From: Lepus europaeus
Lineage: Eukaryota; Chordata; Mammalia; Lagomorpha; Leporidae
Reading direction: 5' to 3'
DNA length: 64,000 nucleotides
Assembly (NCBI RefSeq): GCF_033115175.1
Contig: NW_026909196.1
Span: forward strand, 2,604,001 to 2,668,000
Part shown: one piece after another, positions 1 to 13,823 of the stretch
Layout: each line of letters starts with the position of its first letter
How positions within the stretch are numbered: position 1 is the first letter of the stretch
Program-made: the position numbers and the translations under genes
The notes under the pieces: generated by a model
Seen by the model: only the letters and a program-made list of their open reading frames with translations
Told to the model about the DNA's origin: nothing
Database searches by the model: none

Positions 1-1479
1 ACCAGCTCCACATATTTGTATTTTCTAGGGAGAAATCTAGAGGAACTGCGGCAAACAAACATGATATTTCAGTTTGTATCGATGGTATTTTATCTACTTG
101 ACTAATGAAAAGACTTTGCGTTTCTCCAAAACCATTTTTACTATGATTTTCTCGGTCAATTGCATACGAATTCCCCACCACTTTGTCCGGATATGACTGG
201 ATGAAACTGGAACTATTCCTTTGTGTTTTCGCTAACTCAATGAAAAATATTGCTACAGTCTCTGTGTTTGAGTTTTCAGGATATTATCGAAGGACTTTAT
301 TGTTTTGAATGTTTTTATCAGGGAACATTTAATTTTGTACCGTTGAAACATTAATTCTTTCATAATGGGGACACCAGCTCTACACATTCGAATTTTCTAG
401 GGAGAAAGCTAGATGAATTGCGGCAAACAAACATGATATTTCTGTTTGTATAGATGACATTTGATGCACTTGCCTAACCAAAAGACTTTCCTTTTCTCCA
501 AAACCATTTTTACTGAGATTTTCTCTGTCCATTGCATACTAATTATACGCCACTTTGTCTGGATATGACTGGATGAAACCGGAAATATCTGGTTTTGTTT
601 TGGCTAACTCAATCCCAGATATTGTTGCAGCCTCTATGTTTGTTTTTTCTGGATATTATCCACAGACTTTATTGTTTTGAATGTTTTTTATTGGGGAACA
701 TTTTATTTTGATCTTGGATACAGTAATGGGTTCCACATGGATACACCAGCTCTACATAATCGTATTTTCTAGGGAGAAAGCAGGAGGAACTGCGACAAAC
801 AAAAATGATATTTCTGTTTCAATAGATGACATTTTATGCACTTGCCTAAGGAAAAGACTTTGCTTTATTCCAAAAACTTTTTTACTCTGATTTTCTCAGT
901 CCATTGCATACGAATTCCAAACCACTTTGTCCGGATATACTGGATGAAACCAGAAATATCCGGTTGTGTTTTGGCTAACTCAATCCGAAATACTGTGAAA
1001 GACTTTGTGTTTGTGTTTTCTGGATATTATCCATGGACTTTATTGTTTTGAATGTTTTTTATAAGGTAACATTTAATTTTGTACCGTTGAAACACTAATT
1101 GGTTCATCATGGGGACACCAGCTCTACACATTTGTATTTTCTAGGGAGAAAGCTAGAGGAACTGCGGCAAACAACCATGATATTTCTGTTTGCATAGATG
1201 ACATTTTATGCACTTGCCTAACAAAAAGACTTTGCTTTTCTCCAACCCATTTTTACTTGATTTTCTCGGTCCATTGCATACGAATTCCACACGAGTTTGT
1301 CCGGATATGATTGGATGAACCGGTAATATCTGTTTTTTTTTTTTTTTGCTAACTCAATCCCAGATATTGCTACAGCCTCTGTGTTTGTGCATTCCTGATA
1401 TTATCCACAGACCTTATTGTTTTGAATGTTTTTTTTCATGGAACATTTAATTTTGTACCGTTGAAACACTAATTTTTTC

Positions 1480-2585
1480 CATTTTTCTGTTTGTATAGAT
1501 GACATTTTATGCACTTGCCTAACAAAAAGACTTAGCTTTTCTCCAAAACCATTTTTACTCTGATTTTCTCAGTCCAATGCATACGAATTCCAAACCACTT
1601 TGTCCGGATATTACTGGATGAAACCAGAAATATCCGGTTGTGTTTTGGCTAACTCAACCCGAAATACTGTGAACGACTGTGTTTTTTTTTCAGTTATTAT
1701 GATGGACTTAATTGTTTTGAATGTTTTTATCAGTAAACATTTAATGTTGTACTGTAGAAACACTAATTGGTTGATCATGGGGACACCAGCTCTACACATT
1801 CATATTTTCTAGGGAGAAAGCTGGAGGAACTGCGGCAAACAAACATGATATTTCAGTTTTTATCGATGATATTTTATCTACTTGCCTAATGAAAAGACTT
1901 TGCTTTTCTCCAAAACCATTTTTACTGTGATTTTCTCTGTCCTTTGCATACAAATTCCACACCACTTTGTCCGGATATGACTGGATGAAACCGGAAATAT
2001 CCGGTTGTGTTTTGGCTAACTCAATCCCAGATATTGCTACAGCCTCTGTGTTTGTGCATTCCTGATATTATCCACAGACCTTATTGTTTTGAATGTTTTT
2101 TTTCATGGAACATTTAATTTTGTACCGTTGAAACACTAATTTTTTCCACATGGAGACAACAGCTCTACACATTCGTATTTCTAGGGAGAAAGATAGAGGA
2201 ACTGCGACAAACATGATATTTCTGTTTGTATAGATGACATTTTATGCACTTGCCTAACAAAAAGACTTAGCTTTTCTCCAAAACCATTTTTACTCTGATT
2301 TTCTCAGTCCAATGCATACGAATTCCAAACCACTTTGTCCGGATATTACTGGATGAAACCAGAAATATCCGGTTGTGTTTTGGCTAACTCAACCCGAAAT
2401 ACTGTGAACGACTGTGTTTTTTTTTCAGTTATTATGATGGACTTAATTGTTTTGAATGTTTTTATCAGTAAACATTTAATGTTGTACTGTAGAAACACTA
2501 ATTGGTTGATCATGGGGACACCAGCTCTACACATTCATATTTTCTAGGGAGAAAGCTGGAGGAACTGCGGCAAACAAACATGATA
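1480..2585 (+). repeat. Local two-monomer (735-bp) duplication with a 65-bp deletion
   Basis: The segment at about 1480-1850 recurs nearly exactly at about 2215-2585, an offset of 735 bp or two monomers. Just upstream, 1350-1475 matches 2020-2150 at an offset of only 670 bp. The left copy has therefore lost about 65 bp at position 1476, where the block containing the ATGGAGACAACAGCTC region of the right copy is missing. Downstream of 1850 the left copy instead matches about 2962 onward, so the block is a mosaic. Confidence 0.75.
1971..2004. repeat. Conserved dyad CCGGATAT...ATATCCGG (example monomer)
   Basis: CCGGATAT at 1971-1978 and ATATCCGG at 1997-2004 are exact inverted repeats with an 18-base spacer. 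Inside lies a second, tighter dyad, CCGGA-AATA-TCCGG. The arrangement recurs at the same phase in many monomers, with decay in others (for example CCAGAAATATCTGG). Confidence 0.8.
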
Positions 2586-4062
2586 TTTCTTTATGTATAG
2601 ATGACATTTTATGTACTTGCCTAACAAAAAGACTTTGCTTTTCTCCAAAACCATTTTTACTGTGATTTTCTTGGTTCATTGCATAGGAATTCCACACCAT
2701 TTTGTCCGGATATCACTGGATGAAACCGGAAATATCTCATTTTTTTTTGGCTAACTCAATCCCAGATATTGCTACAGCATCTGTGTTTGTGTATTCCTAT
2801 TATTATCCACTGACTTTATTGTTTTGAATGTTTTTTTTTCAGGGAACATTTAATTTTGTGCTTGCAAACTGTAATTGGATCCACATGGAGACACCAGCTC
2901 CACATATTTGTATTTTCTAGGGAGAAATCTAGAGGAACTGTGGCAAACAAACATGATATTTCAGTTTTTATCGATGATATTTTATCTACTTGCCTAATGA
3001 AAAGACTTTGCTTTTCTCCAAAACCATTTTTACTGTGATTTTCTCTGTCCTTTGCATACAAATTCCACACCACTTTGTCCGGATATGACTGGATGAAACC
3101 GGAAATATCCGGTTGTGTTTTGGCTAACTCAATCCCAGATATTGCTACAGCCTCTGTGTTTGTTCATTCCTGATATTATCCACAAACTTTATTGTTTTGA
3201 ATGTTTTCAATCAGGGAACATTTAATTTTGTACCGTTGAAACACTAATTGTTTTGACATGGAGACACCAGGTCCACACATTTGTAATTTTAGGGAGAAAG
3301 CTAGAGGAACTGCGACAAACAAACATGATATTTCTGTTTGTGTAGGTGACATTTTATGCACTTGCCTAATAAAAAGACTTTGCTTTACTCCAAAACCATT
3401 TTTACTCTGATTTTCTCAGTCCATTGCATAAGAATTCCAAACTACTTTGTCCGGATATGACTGGATGAAACCAGAAATATCCAGTTGTGTTTTGGCTAAC
3501 TCAATGCGAAATACTGTGAAAGACAGTGTGTTTGTGTTTTCTGGATATTATCGATGGACTTAATTGTTTTGAATGTTTTTATCAGGGAACATTTAATTTG
3601 TACCGTAGAAATACTAATTGGTTCATCATGGGGACACCAGCTCTACACATTCGTATTTTCTAGGGAGAATGCTAGAGGAACTGCGGCAAACAAACATGAT
3701 ATTTCTGTTTGTATAGATGACATTTTATGCACTTGCCTAAGGAAAAGACTTTGCTTTTCTCCAAAACCATTTGTACTGTGATTTTCCCGGTCCATTGCAT
3801 ACGAATTCCACACCACTTTGTCTGGATATCACTGGATGAAACCGGAAATATTTCGTTTTGTTTTGGCTAACTAAATCCGAGATATTGCTACACACTCTGT
3901 GTTTGTGTATTCCTGATATTATCCACGGAGTTTATTGTTTTGAATATTTTTTGTCAGGGAACATTTAATTTTGTACCGTTGAAACACTAATTGTTTCCAC
4001 ATGGAGATACCAGCTCTACACATTCGTATTTTCTAGGGAGAAAGCTAAAGGAACTGCGACAA

Positions 4063-4085
4063 ACAAACATGATATTTCTGTTTGT
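4063..4085. repeat. Conserved dyad ACAAACA-N9-TGTTTGT (example monomer)
   Basis: ACAAACA (4063-4069) and TGTTTGT (4079-4085) are exact inverted repeats around TGATATTTC. The same 23-base arrangement is present in most monomers through the window. Confidence 0.85.
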
Positions 4086-5719
4086 ATAGATGACATTTTA
4101 TGCACTTTCCAAACTTAAAGACTTTGCTTTTCTCCAAAACCATTTTTACTGAGATTTTCTCGGTCCATTGCATATGAATTATACACCACTTTGTCTGGAT
4201 ATGACTGGGTGAAACCAGAAATATCTGGTTTTGTTTTGGCTAACTCAATCCCAGATATTGCTGCAGCCTCTATGTTTGTTTTTTCTGAATATTATCCATA
4301 GACTTTATTGTTTTGAATGGTTTTTATTGGGGAACATTTTATTGTGACCTCGATACAGTAATGGGTTCCACATGGAGACACCAGCTCTACATAATCGTAT
4401 TTTCTAGGGAGAAAGCAGGAGGAACTGCGACAAACAAACATGATATTTCGGTTTGTATAGATGACATTTTATGCACTTGCCTAATGAAAAGACTTTGCTT
4501 TTCTGCAAAACCATTTCTACTCTGATTTTCTCGGTCCATTGCATACGAATTCCAAACCACTTTGTCCGGATATGACTGGATAAAACTAGAAATATCCGGT
4601 TGTGTTTCGCTAACTCAATCGGAAATATTGCTACAGCCTCTGTGTTTGTGTATTCGTGATATTATACATGGACTTTGTTTTTTTGAACGTTTTTTTTTTC
4701 AGGGAACATTTAATTTCGTTCCGTTGAAACACTAATTGTTTCCACATGGAGACACCACCTCTACACATACGTATTTTCTAGGGAGAAAGCTAAAGGACCT
4801 GTGGCAAACAAGCATGATATTTCTGTTTATATAAATGACATTTTATGCACTTGCCCAACGAAAAGACTTTGCTTTTCTCCAAAACCATTTTTACTGTGAT
4901 TTTCTCGGTCCATTGCATACGAATTCCACACCACTTTGTCCAGATATGACTGGATGAAACCAGAAATATCCGGTTTTGTTTTGGCTAACTCAATCCCAGA
5001 TATTGCTACAGCCTCTGTGTTTGTGTTTTCTGGATATTATCAACGGACTTTATTGTTTTCAATGTTTTTATTGGGGAACATTTTATTTTGATCTTGGATA
5101 CAGTAATTGGTTCCACATGGAGACTCCAGCTCTACACATTCGTATTTTCTAGGTAAAACCCTAGCGGAACTGCGGCAAACAAACATGATATTTCTGTTTG
5201 TATAGATGACATTTTATTCACATGCCTAACGAAAAGACTTTGCTTTTCTCCAAAACTCTTTTTACTGTGATTTTCTGGGCCCATTGTATACGAATTCCAA
5301 AGGACTTTTTCCAGATATGACTGGATGAAACTAGGAATATCCAGTTGTGTTTTTGCTAACTCATTGCGAAATATTGTGAAAGTTTCTGTGTTTGTGTTTT
5401 CCGGATACTATCCATGAATTTTATTGTTTTGAAAGTTTCTTATCGGGGAACATTGCATTTTGTACCGTACAAACACTAATTGGTTCATCATGGGGACACC
5501 AGCTCCACACATTCGTATTTTCTAGGGAGAAAGTGAGAGGAACTGCGACAAACAAACATAATATTTTTGTTTGTATAGCTGACATTTTATGCACTTGCCT
5601 AACAAAAAGACTTTGCTTTTCTCCAAAAGCATTTTTACTGTGATTATCTCGGTACATTGCGTATGAATTCCACACCACTTTGTTTGGATATGACTGGATG
5701 AAACCAGAAATATCCGGTT

Positions 5720-7475
5720 TTGTTTTGGCTAACTCAACCCCAGATATTGCTACAGCCTCCGTGTATGTGTATTCCTGATATTAACCACGGACTTTATTGT
5801 TTTGAATGTTTTTTCTCCGAGAACATTTTATTTTGTACCGTAGAAATACTAATTGGTTCCACATGGAGACACCAGCTCCACACATTCCTATTTTCTAGGG
5901 AGAAAGAAGAGGAACTGCGACAAACAAACATGATATTTCGGTTTGTATAGATGACATTTTATGCATTGCCTAACGAAAAGACTTTGCTTTTCTCCAAAAC
6001 CATTTCTGCTGTGATTTTCTCCATCCATTGCATACGAATTCCACAACACTTTGTCTGGATATGACTGGATGAAACCGGAAATATCTGGTTTTGTTTTGGC
6101 TAATTCAATCCCAGATATTGCTGCAGCCTCTATGTTTGTGTATCCCTGATATTATGCACATACTATATTCTTTTGAATGTTTTTTTCAGGGATCATTTAA
6201 TTTTGTACCGTTGAAACACTAATTGGTTCATCATGGGGACACCAGCTCTACACATTCGTATTTTCTAGGGAGAAAGCTAGACGAAATGCGGCAAACAAAC
6301 ATGATATTTCTGTTTGTATCGATGACATTTTATGCAGTTGCCTAACGAAAAGACTTTGCTTTTCTCCAAAACCATTTTTACTGTGATTTTCTTGATCCAT
6401 TGAATACGAATTCCACACCAGTTTGTCCGGATGTGACTGGATGAAACCAGAAATATCTGGTTGTGTTTCGTCTAACTCAATCCGAAATATTTTTAAAGCC
6501 TCTGTGTTTGTGTATTCCTGATATTAACCACGGGCTTTATTGTTTTGAAGGTTTTTTATCAGAAAACATTTTATTTTGTACCGTAGAAACACTAATTGGT
6601 TCCACATGGAGACACCAGCTGAACATATTCGTATTTTCTAGGTAAAAAGCCAGAGGAACTGCGACAATCAAACATGACATTTCTGTTTGTATAGATGACA
6701 TTTTATGTACTTGCCTAACGAAAAGACTTGGCTTTTCTCCAAAAGCATTTTTAGTGTGATTTTCTCGGTTCATTGCTTAAGAACTCCACACCATTTTGTC
6801 CAGATATGACTGGAAGAAAACAGCAATATCCGGTTGCGTTTTGGCTATCTCAATCCAAAATATTGTGAAAGACACTGTGTTTGTGTTTTCTGGATATTAT
6901 TGATGTACTTTATTGTTTTGAATGTTTTTATCAGGGAACATTTAATTTGTACCGTTGAAACACTAATTGGTTCTTAATGGGAACACCAGCTCTACACATT
7001 CGCATTTTTTAGGGAGACTGCTAGATGAACTCGGCAAACAAACATGATATTTCTGTTTGTATTGATGACATTTTATGCACTTGCTTAACGAAAAGACTTT
7101 CCTTTTCTCCAAAACCATTTTTCCTGTGATTTTCTCAGTCCATTGCATACGAATTCCACACCAGTTTACCGGATAAGACTGGATGATACCGGATATATCC
7201 GGTTTTGTTTTGGCTAACTCAACCCCAGATGTTGCTACTGGCTCCGTGTATGTGCATTCCTGATATTAACCACGGACTTTATTGCTTTGAATGTTTTTTC
7301 TCCGAGAACATTTTATTTTGTACCGTAGAAACACTAATTGGTTCCACATCGAGACACCAGCTCCACACATTCCTATTTTCTAGGGAGAAAGAAGAGGAAC
7401 TGCGACAAACAAACATGATATTTCGGTTTGTATAGATGACATTTTATGCATTGCCTAACGAACAGAGTTTGCTTT
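5720..7475 (+). repeat. Four-monomer (1485-bp) periodic similarity
   Basis: The monomer at 5720-5990 has a close relative at 7205-7475, an offset of 1485 bp or four monomers. Both share rare variants such as TGTATGTG(T/C)ATTCCTGATATTAACC and a shortened AGAAAGAAGAGGAACTG block. Neighbouring monomers do not share these variants. This suggests an older higher-order unit of four monomers, now decayed. Confidence 0.6.
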
Positions 7476-9369
7476 TCTCCAAAACCATTTTTCTGTGAAT
7501 TTCTTGGTCCATTGCGTACAAATTCCACAGCACTTTGTCCGGATATGACTGGATGAAACCGGAAATGTCCGGTTTTGTTTTGGCTAACTCAATCCCAGAT
7601 ATTGCTACAGCCTCTGTGTTTGTGCATCCCTGATATTATGCACATACTATATTGTTTTGAATGTTTTTTATCAAGGAACATTTAATTTTGAAACATTGAA
7701 ACACTAATTGGTTCATCATGGGGACACCAGCTCTACACATTCGTATTTTCTAGGGAGAAAGCTAGACGAACTGCGGCAAACAAACATGATATTTCTGTTG
7801 TAAAGATGACATTTTATGCAGTTGCCTAACGAAAATACTTGCTTTTCTCCAAAACCATTTTTACTGTGATTTTCTCGGTCCATTGCATACGAATTCCACA
7901 CCAGTTTGTCCGGATGTGACTGGATGAAACCAGAAATATTCGGCAGTGTTTTGGCTAACTCAATCCGAAATATTTTGAAAGCCTCTGTGTTTGTGTATTC
8001 CTGATATTAACCACGGACTTTATTTTTTTAAATGATTTTTTAAGGGGATATTTAATTTTGTGCTTGGAAACACTAATTGCTTTCACATGGAGACACCAGC
8101 TCTACACATTCATATTTTCTAGGGAGAAAGCTGGAGGAACTGTGGCAAACATACATGATATTTCTGTTTGTATAGATGACATTTTATTCAGTTGCCTAAC
8201 GATAATACTTTGCTTTTCTCCAAAACCATTTTAACTGTGATTTTCTCGGTCCATTGCATACGCATTCCACACCAGTTTTTCCGGATATGACTGGATGAAA
8301 CCGGAAATATCCGGTTTTGTTTTAGCTAAATAAATCCAAGGTATTGCTACAGCCTCTGTGTTTGTGCATTCCTGATATTATGCACAGACTATATTGTTTT
8401 GAACGTTTTTTATCAGGGAACATTTAATTTTGTACCGTTGAAGCACTAATTGTTTCATCATGGAGACACCAGTTGAACATATTCATATTTTCTAGAGAGA
8501 ATGCTAGTGGAACTGCGGCAAACACACATGCTATTTCTGTTTGTATAGATGACATTTTATGCACTTGCCTAACGAAATGACTTTGCTTTTCTCCAAAACC
8601 ATTTGTACTGTGATTTTCTCGGTCCATTGCATACGAATTCCAAACCAGTTTGTCTGGATATGACTGGATGAAACCTGAAATATCCGGTTTTGTTTTGGAT
8701 AACTCAATCCCAGATATTGTTACCGCCTCTGTGTTTGTGTATTCCTGATATTATCCAAAGACTTTATTGTTTTGAATTTTTTTTCAGGGAACATTTAATT
8801 TTGTGGTTGGAATCACTAATTGGTTCCACATGGAGACACCAGCTCTACACATTCGTATTTTCTAGGGAGAAAGCTAGAGGAATTGGGGCAAACAAACATG
8901 ATATTTATGTTTGTATCAATGAGATTTTATCTACTTCCCTAATGAAAAGACTTTGCTTTTCTCCAAAACATTTTTACTGTGATTTTCTTGGTTCACTCCA
9001 TACGAATTCCAGACCAGTTGTACGAATATGATTGGATGAAAGCGGAATATCTGGTTCTTTTTGGCTAACTCAATCCCAGATATTGTTTCCAATCTGTGTT
9101 TCTGTATTCCTGATATTATCCAGACTTTATTATTTTGAATGTTTTTATATTAGGGAACATTTAATTTTGTTCTTGGAATCACTAATTGTTTCCACATGGA
9201 GACACCAGCTCTACACATTCGTATTTTCTAGGGAGAAAGCTAGAGGAACTGCGACAAACAAACATGATATTTATGTTTGTCTAGATGACATTTTATGCAC
9301 TTGCCTAACGAAAAGACTTTGCTTTTCTCCAAAACCATTCTTACTGTGAATATCTCGGTCCATTGCATT

Positions 9370-11596
9370 GAATTCCACACCAGTTTACTGTATATGACTG
9401 GAAGAAACCAGAAATATCCGGTTTTTTTTTGGCTAATTCAATCCCAGATATTGGTACAGACTCTGTGTTTGTGTATTCCTGATATTATCCATGGACTTCA
9501 TGGTTTTCAATATTTTTTTATCAGGGAACATTTAATTTTGTGCTTGGAATCACTAATTGGTTCATCATGGGGACACCAGCTCTACACATTCGTATTTTCT
9601 AGGGAGAAAGCTAGAGGAACTGCGACATACAAACATGATATTTCTGTTTGTATAGATGACATTTTATGCACTTGCCCAACGAAAAGACTTTGCTTTTCTC
9701 CAAAACCATTTTTACTGTGATTTTTTTGGTTCATTGCATATGAATTCCACACTACTTTGTCTGGATATGACTGGGTGATAACAGAAATATCCGGTTGTGT
9801 TTTGGCTAACTCAATCCGAAATATTGTGAAAGCCTCTGTGTTTCTGTTTTCTGGATAATATAAACGGACTATATTTTTTGAATGTTTTTTATCCGAGAAC
9901 GTTTCATTTAGAGCTTGGATACAGTAATTGGTTCCACATGGAGACAACAGCTCTACATATTTGTATTTTCTAGGGAGAAAGCTAGAGGAACTGTGCCAAA
10001 CAAACATGATATTTCTGTTTGTATAGATGACATTTTATGCACTTGCCTAATATAAAGACATTGCTTTTCTCCAAAACCATTTTTACTGTGAATATTTCGG
10101 TCCATTGCATACGAATTCCACACCAGTTTACCGCATATGACTGGATGAAACCGGAAATATCCGGTTTTGTTTTGGCTAATTCAATCCCAGATATTGCTAC
10201 AGCCTCTGTGTTTGTGTATTCCTGATATTATCCATGGACTTTATGGTTTTGAATATTTTTTTATCAGGGAACATTTAATTTTGTGCTTGGAATCACTATT
10301 TGGTTCCCCATGGAGTCACCAGCTCTACACATTCGTATTTTCTAGGGAGAAAGCTAGAGGAACTGCCGCAAAAAAACATGATATTTCTGTTTGTATAGAT
10401 GACATTTTATGCACTTGTCTAAAGAAATGTCTTTGCTTTTCTCCAAAAGCATTTTTACTGTGATTTTCTCGGTCCATTGCATACGAATTCCACACCAGTT
10501 TGTCCGGATTGACAGGATGAAACAGGAAATATCCGGTTTTGTTTTGGCTAACCCAATCCCAGATATTGGTACAGCCTCTGTGTTTGTGTATTCCTGATAT
10601 TATCCATGGAGTTTATCGATTTGAATGTTTTTATGTTAGGGAACATTTAATTTTGTTCTTGGAATCACTAATTGTTTCCACATGGAGACACCAGCTCTAC
10701 ACATTCGTATATTCTAGGGAGAAATCTAGAGGAACAGCGGCAAACAAACATGATATTTCTGTTTGTCTAGATGACATTTTATGCACTTGCCTAATGAAAA
10801 GACTTTGCTTTTCTACAAAACCATTTTTACTGTGAATATCTCGGTCTATTGCATATGAATTCCCCACCAGTTTATTGGATATGACTGGATGAAACCGGAT
10901 ATATCAGGTTGTGTTTTGGCTAACTCAATCCCAGATATTGCTACAGCCTCTGTGTTTGTGTATTCCTGATATTATCCACGGATTGATTGCTTTGAATGCT
11001 TTTTATCAGGGTACATTTAATTTTGTACCGTTGAAACACTAATTGGTTCCACATGGGGACACCAGCTCTACACATTCATATTTTCTAGGGAGAAATCTAG
11101 AGGAACTGCGACAAACAAACATGATATTTCTGTTTGTCTAGATGACATTTTATGCACTTGCCTAAAGAAAAGATTTGCTTTTCTCCAAAACCATTCTTAC
11201 TGTGAATATCTCGGTCCATTGCATTGAATTCCACACCAGTTTACTAGATATGACTGGAAGAAACCAGAAATATCCGGTTTTGTTTTGGCTAATTCATTCC
11301 CCGATATTGGTACAGCCTCTTTTTTTGTGTATTCCTGATATTATCCATGGACTTTATTGTTTTGAATGTTTTTTTATCAGGGAACATTTAATTTTGTGCT
11401 TGGAATCACTAATTGGTTCATCATGGGGACACCAGCTCTACACATTCGTATTTTCTAGGGAGAAAGCTAGAGGAACTGTGACAAACAAACATGATATTTC
11501 TCTTTGTATAGATGACATTTTATGCACTTGCCTAACGTTAAGACTTTGCTTTTCTCCAAAACCATTTTACTGTGAATATCTCGGTCCATTGCATAC
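9370..11596 (+). repeat. 2227-bp satellite higher-order unit, copy 1
   Basis: This six-monomer unit is followed immediately by a second copy at an offset of exactly 2227 bp. In every stretch I compared (around 9661, 9841, 10167, 10539, 10861 and 11161 with their partners) the two copies were identical. The left boundary is set where the sequence upstream of GAATTCC at 9370 stops matching that upstream of 11597 (CATTGAATT versus CATACGAATT). The boundaries are accurate to a few tens of bases. Confidence 0.88.
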
Positions 11597-13823
11597 GAAT
11601 TCCACACCAGTTTACTGTATATGACTGGAAGAAACCAGAAATATCCGGTTTTTTTTTGGCTAATTCAATCCCAGATATTGGTACAGACTCTGTGTTTGTG
11701 TATTCCTGATATTATCCATGGACTTCATGGTTTTCAATATTTTTTTATCAGGGAACATTTAATTTTGTGCTTGGAATCACTAATTGGTTCATCATGGGGA
11801 CACCAGCTCTACACATTCGTATTTTCTAGGGAGAAAGCTAGAGGAACTGCGACATACAAACATGATATTTCTGTTTGTATAGATGACATTTTATGCACTT
11901 GCCCAACGAAAAGACTTTGCTTTTCTCCAAAACCATTTTTACTGTGATTTTTTTGGTTCATTGCATATGAATTCCACACTACTTTGTCTGGATATGACTG
12001 GGTGATAACAGAAATATCCGGTTGTGTTTTGGCTAACTCAATCCGAAATATTGTGAAAGCCTCTGTGTTTCTGTTTTCTGGATAATATAAACGGACTATA
12101 TTTTTTGAATGTTTTTTATCCGAGAACGTTTCATTTAGAGCTTGGATACAGTAATTGGTTCCACATGGAGACAACAGCTCTACATATTTGTATTTTCTAG
12201 GGAGAAAGCTAGAGGAACTGTGCCAAACAAACATGATATTTCTGTTTGTATAGATGACATTTTATGCACTTGCCTAATATAAAGACATTGCTTTTCTCCA
12301 AAACCATTTTTACTGTGAATATTTCGGTCCATTGCATACGAATTCCACACCAGTTTACCGCATATGACTGGATGAAACCGGAAATATCCGGTTTTGTTTT
12401 GGCTAATTCAATCCCAGATATTGCTACAGCCTCTGTGTTTGTGTATTCCTGATATTATCCATGGACTTTATGGTTTTGAATATTTTTTTATCAGGGAACA
12501 TTTAATTTTGTGCTTGGAATCACTATTTGGTTCCCCATGGAGTCACCAGCTCTACACATTCGTATTTTCTAGGGAGAAAGCTAGAGGAACTGCCGCAAAA
12601 AAACATGATATTTCTGTTTGTATAGATGACATTTTATGCACTTGTCTAAAGAAATGTCTTTGCTTTTCTCCAAAAGCATTTTTACTGTGATTTTCTCGGT
12701 CCATTGCATACGAATTCCACACCAGTTTGTCCGGATTGACAGGATGAAACAGGAAATATCCGGTTTTGTTTTGGCTAACCCAATCCCAGATATTGGTACA
12801 GCCTCTGTGTTTGTGTATTCCTGATATTATCCATGGAGTTTATCGATTTGAATGTTTTTATGTTAGGGAACATTTAATTTTGTTCTTGGAATCACTAATT
12901 GTTTCCACATGGAGACACCAGCTCTACACATTCGTATATTCTAGGGAGAAATCTAGAGGAACAGCGGCAAACAAACATGATATTTCTGTTTGTCTAGATG
13001 ACATTTTATGCACTTGCCTAATGAAAAGACTTTGCTTTTCTACAAAACCATTTTTACTGTGAATATCTCGGTCTATTGCATATGAATTCCCCACCAGTTT
13101 ATTGGATATGACTGGATGAAACCGGATATATCAGGTTGTGTTTTGGCTAACTCAATCCCAGATATTGCTACAGCCTCTGTGTTTGTGTATTCCTGATATT
13201 ATCCACGGATTGATTGCTTTGAATGCTTTTTATCAGGGTACATTTAATTTTGTACCGTTGAAACACTAATTGGTTCCACATGGGGACACCAGCTCTACAC
13301 ATTCATATTTTCTAGGGAGAAATCTAGAGGAACTGCGACAAACAAACATGATATTTCTGTTTGTCTAGATGACATTTTATGCACTTGCCTAAAGAAAAGA
13401 TTTGCTTTTCTCCAAAACCATTCTTACTGTGAATATCTCGGTCCATTGCATTGAATTCCACACCAGTTTACTAGATATGACTGGAAGAAACCAGAAATAT
13501 CCGGTTTTGTTTTGGCTAATTCATTCCCCGATATTGGTACAGCCTCTTTTTTTGTGTATTCCTGATATTATCCATGGACTTTATTGTTTTGAATGTTTTT
13601 TTATCAGGGAACATTTAATTTTGTGCTTGGAATCACTAATTGGTTCATCATGGGGACACCAGCTCTACACATTCGTATTTTCTAGGGAGAAAGCTAGAGG
13701 AACTGTGACAAACAAACATGATATTTCTCTTTGTATAGATGACATTTTATGCACTTGCCTAACGTTAAGACTTTGCTTTTCTCCAAAACCATTTTACTGT
13801 GAATATCTCGGTCCATTGCATAC
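11597..13823 (+). repeat. 2227-bp satellite higher-order unit, copy 2
   Basis: This is a head-to-tail copy of 9370-11596 with no difference seen in the compared stretches. It runs directly into a third, more diverged copy at 13824. The first differences from copy 2 in that third copy occur at about 13838 (GGATATG versus GTATATG at 11611) and around 13952-14060. Confidence 0.88.

Noticed and set aside
9582-12234. 141-codon minus-strand frames present twice
   Set aside because: The two copies are the same because the 2227-bp unit is duplicated. They run antisense through satellite monomers and have no recognisable domain.
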